Assembly: GCA_017461605.1 (NCBI GenBank) | Contig: JAFTXN010000005.1 | Span: 62,001-126,000, forward strand | DNA: 64,000 bases | Origin: Bacteroidaceae bacterium | Lineage (GTDB): Bacteria; Bacteroidota; Bacteroidia; Bacteroidales; Bacteroidaceae | Direction: 5' to 3' | In this document: positions 36,240 through 45,259 of the stretch, piece after piece | Numbering within the stretch: position 1 is the first letter of the stretch | Layout of the letters: each line of letters starts with the position of its first letter | Program-made: the position numbers and the translations under genes | Notes under the pieces: generated by a model | The model's input: the letters and a program-made list of their open reading frames with translations, nothing else | Databases searched by the model: none | Told to the model about the DNA's origin: nothing

Positions 36240-36363
36240 ACTTCTGCAGGCATTGTGGAAAAATCTGCAGTGCTTGCAGAATTTTCCGGAAGCACTGCAG
36301 AATTTTCTAAACGCCTTGTAGATTTTTGCCCATTTCATCGGCGATTTTCGGACAAAGTGTCAG
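36240..36363 (+). repeat. 21-bp-phased modular repeat, copy G (four modules, with tail)
   Basis: CTGCAGGCATTGTGG (36244), CTGCAGTGCTTGCAG (36265), CCGGAAGCACTGCAG (36286) and CTAAACGCCTTGTAG (36307), 21 bp apart, then a flank with CCCATTTCATCGGCGATTTT and the tail GACAAAGTGTCAG (36351-36363). It lies 28 bp after the AEC transporter stop and upstream of the DUF2723 promoter. Confidence 0.92.
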
Positions 36364-36391
36364 TTTCTTTCGTACGTCAACGCGGATTTTC

Positions 36392-37312
36392 TCAAATTAG
36401 CATGGTGATGAGCGGAATGCTGGCTGCCGACATCAGCGTGGTGAGGAAAATGGCCTGCGCCATCAGGCGACCGTCGAGGCCGTGCTTCATGCTGATCATG
36501 ATGCCGTTGGCAGCTATCGGCATGCCGCTCAGCAGTGCTGCCACACCGGCCACATCATTGCTCACGCCGAGCAGACGCAGCACGAAGAGCACCAGCGTGG
36601 GCATCAGCAGGAGCTTGATGCAGGCCGCCGCATATACAAGCGTCGAACCGGCCATGTCGCGCAGCGGCACCGTGCTGAGGCTTGCGCCGATGATGAGCAG
36701 AGCGCACGGGATGGTCATGTCGCCCACCAGGTGGCACCATGTGCCGATGGCCTCGGGTACCTGAACGCGCAGCAGGGCCAGCACCATTGCGGCCAGCGAA
36801 GCCAGCACGCAGGGCGAGAACACCAGGCGTGGGCTGAAGGTCTGCTTAAAAGTCAGGCCGGTGAGAAACGAAACGCCCACCGTGAAGATCAGTACGTTGA
36901 AAGGGATGGTGAGCACTGCTGCATAGAACACGGCTTTCGCGCCAAACACTGCGCTCACCACCGGAAAGCCGATGAAAGTTACGTTGCCGAATACCGACAT
37001 GAACCGAAGCTGTCCGCGCTTGCGCCGGCCGCCTGTGTTCCACAGCCAAGTCAGTGCAAAAGCCGCAGCGATGAGTATGGCATAATTGATGACCGACACC
37101 CAAATGAGCGAAACGATTTCGGCCGTTTCGAAAGTCATGCCCGGTCCCATCACAGAGGCCAGGATGAGCAGCGGGCAGCTCACGTCGAGAACAAACACCG
37201 AGAGCATGCGGTTGAGCTCGGCGGGCCAAAGGCCGCGCTTGGCGGAGATAAATCCCACCAGAATGGTGGCAAAAATCATCAGCATCTGTGTGAATATGTG
37301 CGTATAGTCCAT
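36392..37312 (-). CDS. AEC family transporter (auxin efflux carrier-like permease)
   Basis: 306 residues from the ATG at 37312 (MDYTHIFTQMLMIFATILV); the in-frame upstream ATG adds 18 hydrophilic residues that do not look conserved. Ten membrane helices in two inverted five-helix halves are expected, with VGFISAKRGLWPAELNRMLS in the first and PCALLIIGASLS in the second. Bacterial AEC proteins export or import malonate, malate or similar organic anions; substrate unknown. It follows hisS with a hairpin between them. Confidence 0.92.
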   Translation of the reverse strand: MDYTHIFTQMLMIFATILVGFISAKRGLWPAELNRMLSVFVLDVSCPLLILASVMGPGMTFETAEIVSLIWVSVINYAILIAAAFALTWLWNTGGRRKRGQLRFMSVFGNVTFIGFPVVSAVFGAKAVFYAAVLTIPFNVLIFTVGVSFLTGLTFKQTFSPRLVFSPCVLASLAAMVLALLRVQVPEAIGTWCHLVGDMTIPCALLIIGASLSTVPLRDMAGSTLVYAAACIKLLLMPTLVLFVLRLLGVSNDVAGVAALLSGMPIAANGIMISMKHGLDGRLMAQAIFLTTLMSAASIPLITMLI

Positions 37313-37371
37313 GCCGTTGTGTGATGTGTTTCTGATTATTGCCAATGTTTTTCCGACTGTCTGCATATAAC

Positions 37372-37400
37372 AACGGCAAGTCCCTGTGGGAACTTGCCGT
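37372..37400 (-). terminator. Hairpin between hisS and the AEC transporter gene
   Basis: ACGGCAAGT (37400-37392 on the minus strand) pairs with ACTTGCCGT (37381-37373) across a loop of about ten bases; T-tract weak (TGTTATAT). Confidence 0.55.
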
Positions 37401-37417
37401 CAGTCGGTTGGTATGGC

Positions 37418-38782
37418 TTATTTCAAAATCTCAATGAGTTGTTGTGGCGTAACGCTTTGCTGTTCGCCGGTCTGCATGTTTTTTAGCGTGACAGTGCCTT
37501 CGGCCATTTCCGTCTCGCCTATCAAAGCGACGAAAGGCACTTGCAGCGCGTTGGCATACGACATCTGCTTCTTCATCTTCGTGCTGTCGGGATACACCTC
37601 GGTGGCTATACCGGCACGGCGTGCTTCCGCAGCCAACCGCAAGCAGTGGGCAGCCTCGCGCTCGCCGAAGTTGATGAAGAGCAGGCGCACGCCGCCCATG
37701 GCTGAGGCTTCGGGGAACAGCTGCAGTTGATCCAGCACATCATAGATGCGGTCGGCACCGAAGCTAATGCCTACGCCCGAGAGTCCGGGCAGCCCGAAGA
37801 TACCTGTGAGGTTATCGTAGCGACCACCTCCTGTAATGCTGCCGATCTGTACATCCAATGCCTTCACTTCGAAGATGCATCCGGTGTAATAGTTGAGGCC
37901 GCGAGCCAATGTCAGGTCCAGTTCGATAACGTTGCGAAGCCCTGAGCCTTTCAGCGTATCGAGGACAAAGGCTACCTCGTCCACACCCAGAAGTCCTGTC
38001 TCGCTTTCGGCAAGCACGGTGCGCATGGTTTCGATTTTCTCCTCGTTGCTGCCACTCATCTGCAGGATGGGCTGAAGTTTCTCCACGGCTTCGGCCGATA
38101 GGCCGCCGGCCAGCAGCTCTTCGTTCACCTTGTCCGGACCCATCTTGTCGAGCTTGTCGATAGCCACGGTGATGTCTGTGATTTTCTCCGGTGCTCCTAT
38201 GATTTCGGCAATGCCGCTCAGAATTTTCCGGTTGTTGATCTTGATTGCCACGCGGATGTTCAGGCGAGTGAACACTTCGTCTACGATTTGCATCAGTTCG
38301 ACCTCGTTTATGAGCGAGGCGGAGCCAACTACGTCAGCGTCGCACTGATAAAACTCCCTATAACGCCCTTTTTGCGGGCGGTCGGCCCGCCAAACGGGCT
38401 GCACTTGGAAGCGTTTGAACGGCAACTGTAGCTCCTCGCGGTGTTGCACCACAAAACGGGCGAAGGGAACGGTGAGATCGTAGCGCAAGCCTCGGTCGCA
38501 GAGACGTGCTGCGAGGCGTGCGGGCGATGCTTCCTCCACTTCCTGAGCGGTGATGCCGTTCATGAAGTTGCCCGAGTTGAGAATTTTGAACAGGAGTTTG
38601 TCGCCTTCTTCGCCGTATTTTCCCATCAGCGTGCTGAGGTTTTCCATGGCGGGAGTCTCTATCTGACGAAATCCATAGAGGGCGTACACTTCCCGAATGG
38701 TGTTGAAAATATAGTTGCGGCGCGCCATTTCGTTGGGACCGAAGTCGCGCGTGCCCTTTGGTATGCCGGGTTTTTGAGCCAT
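37418..38782 (-). CDS. hisS: Histidyl-tRNA synthetase
   Basis: 454 residues; class II synthetase charging tRNA-His. Motif 1 near [15 protein letters not shown], motif 2 [20 protein letters not shown] with its arginine, the His-specific [15 protein letters not shown], and motif 3 [13 protein letters not shown] followed by [11 protein letters not shown]. The C-terminal anticodon-binding domain ends at [15 protein letters not shown]. Length and motifs are complete. Confidence 0.97.
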   Translation of the reverse strand: MAQKPGIPKGTRDFGPNEMARRNYIFNTIREVYALYGFRQIETPAMENLSTLMGKYGEEGDKLLFKILNSGNFMNGITAQEVEEASPARLAARLCDRGLRYDLTVPFARFVVQHREELQLPFKRFQVQPVWRADRPQKGRYREFYQCDADVVGSASLINEVELMQIVDEVFTRLNIRVAIKINNRKILSGIAEIIGAPEKITDITVAIDKLDKMGPDKVNEELLAGGLSAEAVEKLQPILQMSGSNEEKIETMRTVLAESETGLLGVDEVAFVLDTLKGSGLRNVIELDLTLARGLNYYTGCIFEVKALDVQIGSITGGGRYDNLTGIFGLPGLSGVGISFGADRIYDVLDQLQLFPEASAMGGVRLLFINFGEREAAHCLRLAAEARRAGIATEVYPDSTKMKKQMSYANALQVPFVALIGETEMAEGTVTLKNMQTGEQQSVTPQQLIEILK

Positions 38783-38828
38783 GTTTTCTGGTTTTATGGA
38801 GATGTGTTCCGGTAGTTGTGTCCGGGGT

Positions 38829-39941
38829 TTACTTGATTTCTTTCACAAGGTATACGATTGTGGGCAGGTGGTCGCTGTATCCGTTCAGCCACACGCCGCT
38901 TGCGTGAGTGCGGTGGGGCTCTCCGCGGTTCTTTCCGCTTTGTTGGAACAGGAAGTCGCGCACGAAGACTTCGTTGCGCAGATATTTGAGCGTGCTGCGG
39001 TCGTTGCCGAGCAGGTTGCCGGTGAACACGATTTGGTCGAAAAGATTCCACTTGCCGTCGTAGAGCAACGAGCCTTGTCCCGTCTTATACAGGGTGTTCC
39101 ACCAAGGGTTGTAGAGTTCGGTGGGGCCGGTTTGTTCCGGCTTGTGCTTGCACTTAAGCTCGTTGACCATACTTTTGTTCTTGGGGTCGTCGTTCATGTC
39201 GCCCATGATGATGACTTTGCTGCCGGGGTCCTGTTGCAGCAGCGCCTCTTTGAGATGATATACCTGGTAGGCAGCACGTTCGCGTGCAAAGCTGCCGGCG
39301 GCGCGACTGGGCCAGTGAACCACGATGAAGTGCATGCGTTCGCCGGCCATCGTTCCGCTCATCACCAGGAAGCCGCGGGTGATATAGGCGGTGTCTCCGC
39401 GCAGTTCTTGATAGGGCACCACTTTCTTGTTGTCGTCGACGTAGAATCCCAGGTCCACGTCGGGTTGTTTCTCATCGAGGTAGTAGAAAGGAACAAGCAT
39501 GTGGCTTTCCTTTTGGAAGTACTTGGGATTGTAGAGGAAAGCACAGTCCACGCCTCGGCGGTCGGGTCCGTCGACGTGCACCACCTGGTAGCCGCGTGCA
39601 GCCAGTGCCGGCTCTTTCACGAGGTCGTCGAGCACGCGTCTGTTCTCCACTTCCGAAACTCCGATGACGGCCGGACCGTTTTTCAGTTTGTCGGTGCAGA
39701 GCTGCGAGAGCACTTTGGACATGTTCTTCAGCTTGGCGCGATATTTCATCGTGCCCCAGTGGTTGGCTCCGTCGGGCAGGAATTCGTAGTCGTTCTTTCC
39801 TGCATCGTGCAGTGTGTCAAAGAGATTTTCCAAGTTGTAGAAGGCTACGCCGTACAGGCCGTAGCGTTTTTCCACAGGGTTGCCGGAACACAATGTGCCG
39901 AATGCCAGTGTGATGGCAATGGTGATGAGTATTTTTTTCAT
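38829..39941 (-). CDS. Secreted endonuclease/exonuclease/phosphatase family protein
   Basis: 370 residues from the ATG at 39941 ([20 protein letters not shown]), which begins a signal peptide; an upstream in-frame ATG is spurious. The DNase I-like EEP fold is visible: [28 protein letters not shown] (metal-binding Glu), [20 protein letters not shown] and the closing [11 protein letters not shown] (catalytic His). It could act on extracellular nucleic acid, phospho-sugars or lipids. It lies 46 bp upstream of hisS. Confidence 0.9.
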   Translation of the reverse strand: MKKILITIAITLAFGTLCSGNPVEKRYGLYGVAFYNLENLFDTLHDAGKNDYEFLPDGANHWGTMKYRAKLKNMSKVLSQLCTDKLKNGPAVIGVSEVENRRVLDDLVKEPALAARGYQVVHVDGPDRRGVDCAFLYNPKYFQKESHMLVPFYYLDEKQPDVDLGFYVDDNKKVVPYQELRGDTAYITRGFLVMSGTMAGERMHFIVVHWPSRAAGSFARERAAYQVYHLKEALLQQDPGSKVIIMGDMNDDPKNKSMVNELKCKHKPEQTGPTELYNPWWNTLYKTGQGSLLYDGKWNLFDQIVFTGNLLGNDRSTLKYLRNEVFVRDFLFQQSGKNRGEPHRTHASGVWLNGYSDHLPTIVYLVKEIK

Positions 39942-40040
39942 GTTTCTATGAGTTTTCTGACGTGGTTGCAGACTATTTGGGAGCAAAGTTCAGAAAAAAA
40001 ACCGAGAGTTTTCGTTTTTCCTCACATATTTCTGAATGCG

Positions 40041-40143
40041 CTTACATTTTGTCCGAAAAACGGGCATTCGGTGTGCAAAAATCTACAGTGCTTGCAGAAT
40101 TTTCCGGAAGCACTGCAGAAAATTCTAAACGCCTTGCAGATTT
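40041..40143 (-). repeat. 21-bp-phased modular repeat, copy H (tail on left)
   Basis: Plus-strand modules CTACAGTGCTTGCAG (40083), CCGGAAGCACTGCAG (40104) and CTAAACGCCTTGCAG (40125). The tail-like GGACAAAATGTAAG is on the minus strand at 40054-40041. This is the only copy between two gene starts (EEP gene and dapB). The remaining bases to the dapB promoter at 40269 hold nothing I recognise. Confidence 0.9.
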
Positions 40144-40268
40144 TCGCCCGTCGCATGGGCGTGTTTGCGCATCGTTGTCCGGTGTTTTTTCGGTGCCTTC
40201 CGAATGTCTGTTTTGCCGCGAAAGCGTAAATCTCTGTGCCAAAAGGCTCATAAGTCGGCACATTTCGT

Positions 40269-40276
40269 TACCTTTG
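40269..40276 (+). promoter_or_regulatory. Putative promoter of dapB-lepB-wbqC
   Basis: TACCTTTG at 40269-40276; no TTG at the expected -33 distance. The dapB ATG is 76 bp downstream. Confidence 0.5.
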
Positions 40277-40352
40277 CTTCGCAATTGTGCGCTTTTGCCT
40301 GCCTTCATGGCGATTGGGCGCGCACTTCACATAAACACAAACAGGACACAAC

Positions 40353-41105
40353 ATGAAAATTGCCATTATCGGATACGGCAAAATGGGCCGTATGGTGGAA
40401 GAGATAGCCCTGCAGCGCGGGCACGAAATAGTTTGTATCATCGACCAACACAATCCGGAGGATTTCGAAAGCACAGCCTTTCGTAGCGCCGATGTAGCCA
40501 TCGAATTTACATCGCCCACTGCGGCTTACGGCAACTATGTCCGTGCCTTTGCCGCCGGTGTCAAGGTGGTGAGCGGAAGCACGGGCTGGATGGCCGAACA
40601 CGAGGCCGATGTGCGCCGCATGGTCAGCGAAGGTTTTACCTTGTTCTGGGCTTCCAACTTCTCGCTGGGTGTGGGCATCTTCGGGGCTGTCAACAAGTTC
40701 TTGGCCCGCATCATGAATCGCTACCCCCAATATGAGGTAACGATGGAGGAGACTCACCATATCCACAAGCTCGACGCTCCCAGCGGAACAGCCATCACAC
40801 TGGCAGAACAAGCCGTGGCCGAACTCGATCGCAAGGACGGATGGGCCAAGGGATTGGTGCACGAGGCCGACGGAAGCACCACGGGCAGCACTGAAGTGCC
40901 GGAAGGAAAACTCCGCATCGACGCCGTGCGACGCGGCGAAGTGCCCGGCATTCATACCATCGCCTACGACAGTGCCGAGGACTGCATCACCATCACTCAC
41001 GATGCCCACAGCCGTCGCGGCTTCGCCCTGGGCGCAGTGCTTGCAGCCGAATACACGGCTACACACAAGGGTCTGCTCACCATGGACGACCTTTTCGATT
41101 TCTAA
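40353..41105 (+). CDS. dapB: 4-hydroxy-tetrahydrodipicolinate reductase
   Basis: 250 residues. It reduces the dapA product on the lysine/diaminopimelate pathway that also feeds peptidoglycan. The NAD(P)-binding GYGKMGRM is at 7-14; ASNFSLGVGIF, the catalytic MEETHHIHKLDAPSGTA (paired histidines) and RRGEVPGIHTI are present. It is slightly shorter than the E. coli enzyme but typical for the phylum. It starts an operon with two signal-peptidase-type genes and wbqC, a common Bacteroidales order. Confidence 0.97.
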   Translation: MKIAIIGYGKMGRMVEEIALQRGHEIVCIIDQHNPEDFESTAFRSADVAIEFTSPTAAYGNYVRAFAAGVKVVSGSTGWMAEHEADVRRMVSEGFTLFWASNFSLGVGIFGAVNKFLARIMNRYPQYEVTMEETHHIHKLDAPSGTAITLAEQAVAELDRKDGWAKGLVHEADGSTTGSTEVPEGKLRIDAVRRGEVPGIHTIAYDSAEDCITITHDAHSRRGFALGAVLAAEYTATHKGLLTMDDLFDF

Positions 41106-41129
41106 AACACAAAAACGAAAAATATCAGC

Positions 41130-42725
41130 ATGAGCGAAACAGAAAAGCATACCGAGTCGGGACAGATGGGGAGTTCCGAGAAAAAACAAACTCCCACGCC
41201 CGACCCCAAAACCCCGATCCGGCAGGAGACAGCACCTACGCCCGATCCTCATACACCCGTGAAAGAACTCTCCGAACAGCAGCCGCAGGATGTGGCTGCC
41301 CGTCGGCTCAAGCGCAAACGGGTGGTGAAGTTCGTTGTGGTGCTTGCGCTCTATCTGCTCTTCCTTGTATGGGTTGAGTCGTGGCTTGGGCTGCTGGTTG
41401 TCCCCTTTATCTACGACGCTTACATCAGTCGGAAAATAGATTGGTACTGGTGGCGAAAATCCAAAAGCGCTGCCCTGCGCTACGTAATGGGTTGGGTGGA
41501 TGCCATCGTGTTTGCGCTCGTCGCTATCTACTTTCTCAATCAATTCTTCTTCCAGAACTACGTCATCCCGTCCAGTTCGCTGGAGAAGACACTGCTTACG
41601 GGCGATTACCTCCTCGTCAGCAAAGTTTCTTACGGCCCTCGCATACCGCAGACACCCCTCACCGTGCCGCTCACACAGCACACGCTGCCGGTTGTAAACA
41701 CCAAGAGTTATCTGGAGTGGCCTCACTGGGAATACCGTCGCGTCAAGGGATTGGGCGAAGTGCGTCGCGGAGATATCGTAGTGTTCAACTATCCTGCCGG
41801 AGACACTGTGGCGCTGCTCTGTCAGAACCAGGATTATTATCGCATGGCCTATCAAATCGGCGCACAGAGCACCTGCGTGATGCCTACGCCGGACATGGAT
41901 TACGCCACGCAACAGCAGATTTTCTCCGGGCTTTATGCCACCGGCAAACAGGTGATGGCAGCTCACCCGCAGGAGTTTGGCGAATTGGTGGCGCGCCCCG
42001 TCGATCGCCGCGAGAACTATGTGAAGCGCTGCGTGGCACTGCCGGGAGACACCTTCCTGATACGCAACGACGTGATTTATATCAACCGAAAGGCGCAAGC
42101 ACAGCCCGAGAATGTGCAGTTGGGCTACATCGTCAGCTTCCGCGAGTATCCGGCTGAAGAGTTGCGGCGCCGACTTGGCATCACGGCCGAGGACATGTCG
42201 CACCCCATGACAGAAGATGGCCTGACCTTCTACATGCCCCTGACCACAGCGGCCAAGAACGGGCTTACCACGGCCGGTGTGATAGCCTCCATCCGGCGTG
42301 CTCCGGGTGAGACGGCCTGGCTCTATCCTCTCAATATGGTGAAGGATTGGAGCACGTCCGATTATGGCGGAGAGGGTTTTGTGATTCCCAAAAAGGGGTC
42401 GCCCATCCGTCTGACGCTTGCCAATCTGCCCATTTACGAACGCGTAATTCGCGACTACGAAGGCAATACGTTGGAAGTGCGTGGCGAAAAAATCTACATC
42501 AACGGACAAGTTTCCGAAACCTATACGCCGAAAATGAACCACTATTGGATGATGGGCGACAATCGCGACAACTCTGCCGACTCGCGCTTCTGGGGTTTTG
42601 TGCCCGAGGACCACGTGGTGGGCAAACCGCTCTTCGTGTGGCTCTCCCTGGATCCCGATTACAGCCTTGCGAACGGGAAAATCCGCTGGGAGCGTTTCTT
42701 CAAGTGGGTAGGCGATATCAAATAA
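41130..42725 (+). CDS. lepB: Signal peptidase I
   Basis: 531 residues, long for the family. A Thr/Pro-rich cytoplasmic extension (QTPTPDPKTPIRQETAPTPD) precedes two or three membrane helices (about 70-140). The catalytic serine is in YVIPSSSLEKTLL (Ser150) and the general-base lysine in ENYVKRCVALPGD (Lys299). The interval between them is about 150 residues, much longer than in E. coli LepB; the final HYWMMGDNRDNSADSRFWGF box is intact. It removes Sec and Tat signal peptides on the outer face of the inner membrane. Confidence 0.95.
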   Translation: MSETEKHTESGQMGSSEKKQTPTPDPKTPIRQETAPTPDPHTPVKELSEQQPQDVAARRLKRKRVVKFVVVLALYLLFLVWVESWLGLLVVPFIYDAYISRKIDWYWWRKSKSAALRYVMGWVDAIVFALVAIYFLNQFFFQNYVIPSSSLEKTLLTGDYLLVSKVSYGPRIPQTPLTVPLTQHTLPVVNTKSYLEWPHWEYRRVKGLGEVRRGDIVVFNYPAGDTVALLCQNQDYYRMAYQIGAQSTCVMPTPDMDYATQQQIFSGLYATGKQVMAAHPQEFGELVARPVDRRENYVKRCVALPGDTFLIRNDVIYINRKAQAQPENVQLGYIVSFREYPAEELRRRLGITAEDMSHPMTEDGLTFYMPLTTAAKNGLTTAGVIASIRRAPGETAWLYPLNMVKDWSTSDYGGEGFVIPKKGSPIRLTLANLPIYERVIRDYEGNTLEVRGEKIYINGQVSETYTPKMNHYWMMGDNRDNSADSRFWGFVPEDHVVGKPLFVWLSLDPDYSLANGKIRWERFFKWVGDIK

Positions 42726-42798
42726 CACAGTTGCCGTGGCGACGGTCCTTCGGGCACGGAGGCTATGGTCGGGCGGCTTTCAGAAAATCATAAATCCT

Positions 42799-43230
42799 AT
42801 GCCGATGCGCATATTCCGAATTTACATACTTCCGTTGCTTGTGGCAGCCTTGGTGCTGGTGCTTGTGCGAAGTTGCCTGGTGACTCAGTATGCCGTGGGT
42901 AAGAGTTTGCCCGAGTGTCACTTGCTTGGCGGAGATCGTGTGTTGGTGCTGCGTTACCACTCATGGGCTTTCTCCAAGTTCGAAAAGGGGGATGTGGTGG
43001 CACATACGGCATCCGACGGCTCGTTGGTGCTATCGGGCATTGTGGCGCTGCCGGGGACGCAAGTCGGAAAGGCTCAACCGGTGCCGGCCGACCATTATCT
43101 CACGACGTGCGGGCTTGTGCCGGATTCGGCCCTGGTAGGGCGAGTGTCGGCCGTGAGCTATTCGGTGGATGCCGATGCGCCTTGGTATCGGTCGCTCCGC
43201 ACTGATCGTTTTTTCAAAAGCATTCCCTGA
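42799..43230 (+). CDS. Signal peptidase I-like paralogue lacking the usual catalytic lysine
   Basis: 143 residues from the ATG at 42799 (a second ATG is at 42805). One membrane helix (IYILPLLVAALVLVLVRSCLV) is followed by QYAVGKSLPECHLLGGDRVL, which aligns with the catalytic-serine segment of LepB just upstream. The lysine box of LepB (YVKRCVALPG) corresponds to LVLSGIVALPG, with Ser in place of Lys, and the GDNR box is absent. It is therefore probably inactive or uses another mechanism; an accessory or regulator of LepB is possible. Confidence 0.8.
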   Translation: MPMRIFRIYILPLLVAALVLVLVRSCLVTQYAVGKSLPECHLLGGDRVLVLRYHSWAFSKFEKGDVVAHTASDGSLVLSGIVALPGTQVGKAQPVPADHYLTTCGLVPDSALVGRVSAVSYSVDADAPWYRSLRTDRFFKSIP

Positions 43231-43310
43231 ACGGGGTTGTCCCGTCCATCTGTTCCTAAACACCGGGGAGGAAGCCATCGGGCGCCTCCTCGTTTTCATA
43301 TATCGAATAT

Positions 43311-43940
43311 ATGTCATCCGTCATACTTTCTTCGGCTTATCTCCCGCCGGTGCAATACTTCGCCAAGCTTTATGCAGCTTCGTCCGTGGTAGAGGAACGT
43401 GCCGAACATTATGTTAAGCAAACCTATCGCAATCGTTGCATAATTGCTGCGCCGTCCGGACCGCAGGCGCTCACCATTCCCACGGAGCGGACAGGCGCGA
43501 AGACGCTGATGCGCGATGTTCGCATCAGTGAGCACGGCAATTGGCGGCACCTGCATTGGCACGCGCTGATTACGGCCTACGAGGCGAGTCCTTTCTTCGA
43601 GTATTATGCCGACGATTTCCGCCCTTTCTACGAACGGCCGTCGCACAGGTATCTTTGCGAGTTCAATGCCGATTTGCGTGACATGGTGTTGGAATTGCTC
43701 GACCTGCGTCCGGCGATTGCTCTCACCGAGCATTATGCCGATGCCGATGCCTTGGGCGCCATCGACCTTCGCGACGCCATTCGTCCCAAGCATCCGGCGG
43801 AAGATGTTCATTTCGTAGCGAAACCTTATTATCAAGTGTTCGCGTCGCGCCACGGCTTCCTGCCGAATTTGAGCATAGTGGATTTGCTCTTCAATATGGG
43901 TCCGGAAGCTCGCCTGGTGCTTCGTGACAGTTGTGTGTGA
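43311..43940 (+). CDS. WbqC-like family protein
   Basis: 209 residues. Family features are visible at the start (LSSAYLPPVQYFAKLYAA), EERAEHYVKQTYRNRCIIAA, the basic RDVRISEHGNWRHLHWHAL and SPFFEYYADDF. WbqC-like proteins occur in O-antigen clusters and as single genes in Bacteroidetes; the reaction is not known to me. It is the last gene after dapB-lepB, about 80 bp downstream, and ends at a large palindromic terminator. Confidence 0.9.
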   Translation: MSSVILSSAYLPPVQYFAKLYAASSVVEERAEHYVKQTYRNRCIIAAPSGPQALTIPTERTGAKTLMRDVRISEHGNWRHLHWHALITAYEASPFFEYYADDFRPFYERPSHRYLCEFNADLRDMVLELLDLRPAIALTEHYADADALGAIDLRDAIRPKHPAEDVHFVAKPYYQVFASRHGFLPNLSIVDLLFNMGPEARLVLRDSCV

Positions 43941-43957
43941 GGCACAGATCTACAGAA

Positions 43958-43999
43958 AACCGAGAGGGGACATTCCGCGCGGAATGTCCCCTCTCGGTT
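43958..43999. terminator. Bidirectional terminator: perfect 42-bp palindrome
   Basis: AACCGAGAGGGGACATTCCGC (positions 43958-43978) is followed at once by its exact reverse complement (43979-43999). It separates wbqC (+) from the methyltransferase gene (-), whose ends converge here. The first A run and last T run serve both directions. Confidence 0.85.
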
Positions 44000-44024
44000 A
44001 GTGTATGTGGATGGTCGGCCGGGC

Positions 44025-45206
44025 TTAGTGTCTGACAGCCTCTCCTGCGATGATTCTCTTGCTCCCATCGGCCAATGTTGTGGCAAACCAGTAGGAATTT
44101 CCGCCCTCGCGGAGTTTCAGTTTGCGTCGCAGTTCTGCCACGGTCGATGGGAAGTTGCGCACCGTGAGATTGGCTTGCGTTGTTCCGGAACAGAAGGCGC
44201 GAAGTTCCTGCTTGGCAAAGGAAGTGGTGCGTTGCACGCGGAAAATTCGGCCCGGGAAGTCGGTGGCAAGCTCATCGGAGGTATAGAGATGACTGTTGGG
44301 GTGCAGTTTCTTCAGTCCGTATCGGGTGGCGCACAGCTTGAATGCGCCGGCTTTCATGATGGAGGCACAGGGCTCGTAAAGGTATGCGCCGATTTCTTCG
44401 GTGTATTCGGGAGTGGCGGCTTGCTCCTCCTGCAGCGTGAAAGTGAGTCGGTGAGTCTCTTCCGAGCATGTGATGCGAGTGGGCATGGCGTGTTCGGACG
44501 TCAGCACCAGAATCAGGTCTTTGCACTCGCCTTTCACCGACAAGATATGTGCCTCGGCCACACATCCGAGCGCATGGATGGCGCGTTGCAGGTCGAGCAT
44601 GGGTGATAGCTTGAGCATCACGACACGTGCTTTCTGCAGGAGCAGACTTTTCAACGTCAAGACATCGGGTTCGCAGTCCTCGATCAGAATGGTCTTCCGG
44701 CCGGCTCCGTCGCGTCGGGCCGGGTCCAGAAAGATGAGGTCGGCGGGTAGCATCTCGCACAGGAAGCTTTCGGCATCGGTCTGCACTATCTCGGCATCGG
44801 GCAGGCCGAGCAGCGGCAGGTTGTGGCGTGCCAGGTCGCAGAGCACGGCTTGTCGCTCCACGTAGACGGCCTTTCCGAAATTCTTGGCTATGAAGGAGAA
44901 ATCCACGCCAAGCCCTCCGGTCAGGTCGGCCATCGTTCCGCCATCCGGCAGAAGGCGTTTGGCCAGTGCCGCCTTGTATTCGGCTGCCGCTTGCCCCGAA
45001 CACTGTTCGAGCGAGAGGCGTGGCGGATAGTGCAGGTCCGGTGTGTCGGCCCACGCAGGCACTTTGTGCAGTAGCCGTTGTCGGCCTTCGATTTGTCGCA
45101 AGGCAAAGTCGGCATCCACCTCGGGATGCTTGCGCAGGAGCAGGGCGAGGGAGGCGATGTCGTCGCTACGATGATTTTCGATAAAGCTTTGCGTGGCTGT
45201 CGGCAT
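44025..45206 (-). CDS. Class I SAM-dependent methyltransferase with THUMP-like domain
   Basis: 393 residues from the ATG at 45206; the frame runs 100 residues further upstream over the neighbouring gene but that part is a shadow. A Rossmann SAM-binding motif MADLTGGLGVDFSFIAKNF lies at about 95-113, followed by VERQAVLCDLARHNL and LIFLDPARRDGAGRK, a DPAR-type motif replacing NPPY. The C-terminal THUMP-like region follows (from about 280). A role in RNA modification is likely but the target is unknown. Confidence 0.88.
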   Translation of the reverse strand: MPTATQSFIENHRSDDIASLALLLRKHPEVDADFALRQIEGRQRLLHKVPAWADTPDLHYPPRLSLEQCSGQAAAEYKAALAKRLLPDGGTMADLTGGLGVDFSFIAKNFGKAVYVERQAVLCDLARHNLPLLGLPDAEIVQTDAESFLCEMLPADLIFLDPARRDGAGRKTILIEDCEPDVLTLKSLLLQKARVVMLKLSPMLDLQRAIHALGCVAEAHILSVKGECKDLILVLTSEHAMPTRITCSEETHRLTFTLQEEQAATPEYTEEIGAYLYEPCASIMKAGAFKLCATRYGLKKLHPNSHLYTSDELATDFPGRIFRVQRTTSFAKQELRAFCSGTTQANLTVRNFPSTVAELRRKLKLREGGNSYWFATTLADGSKRIIAGEAVRH

Positions 45207-45259
45207 ACAATATATATTATTAAGAGGAGACCCCTGGGAGCGTGAAACGGGATGCCGGA

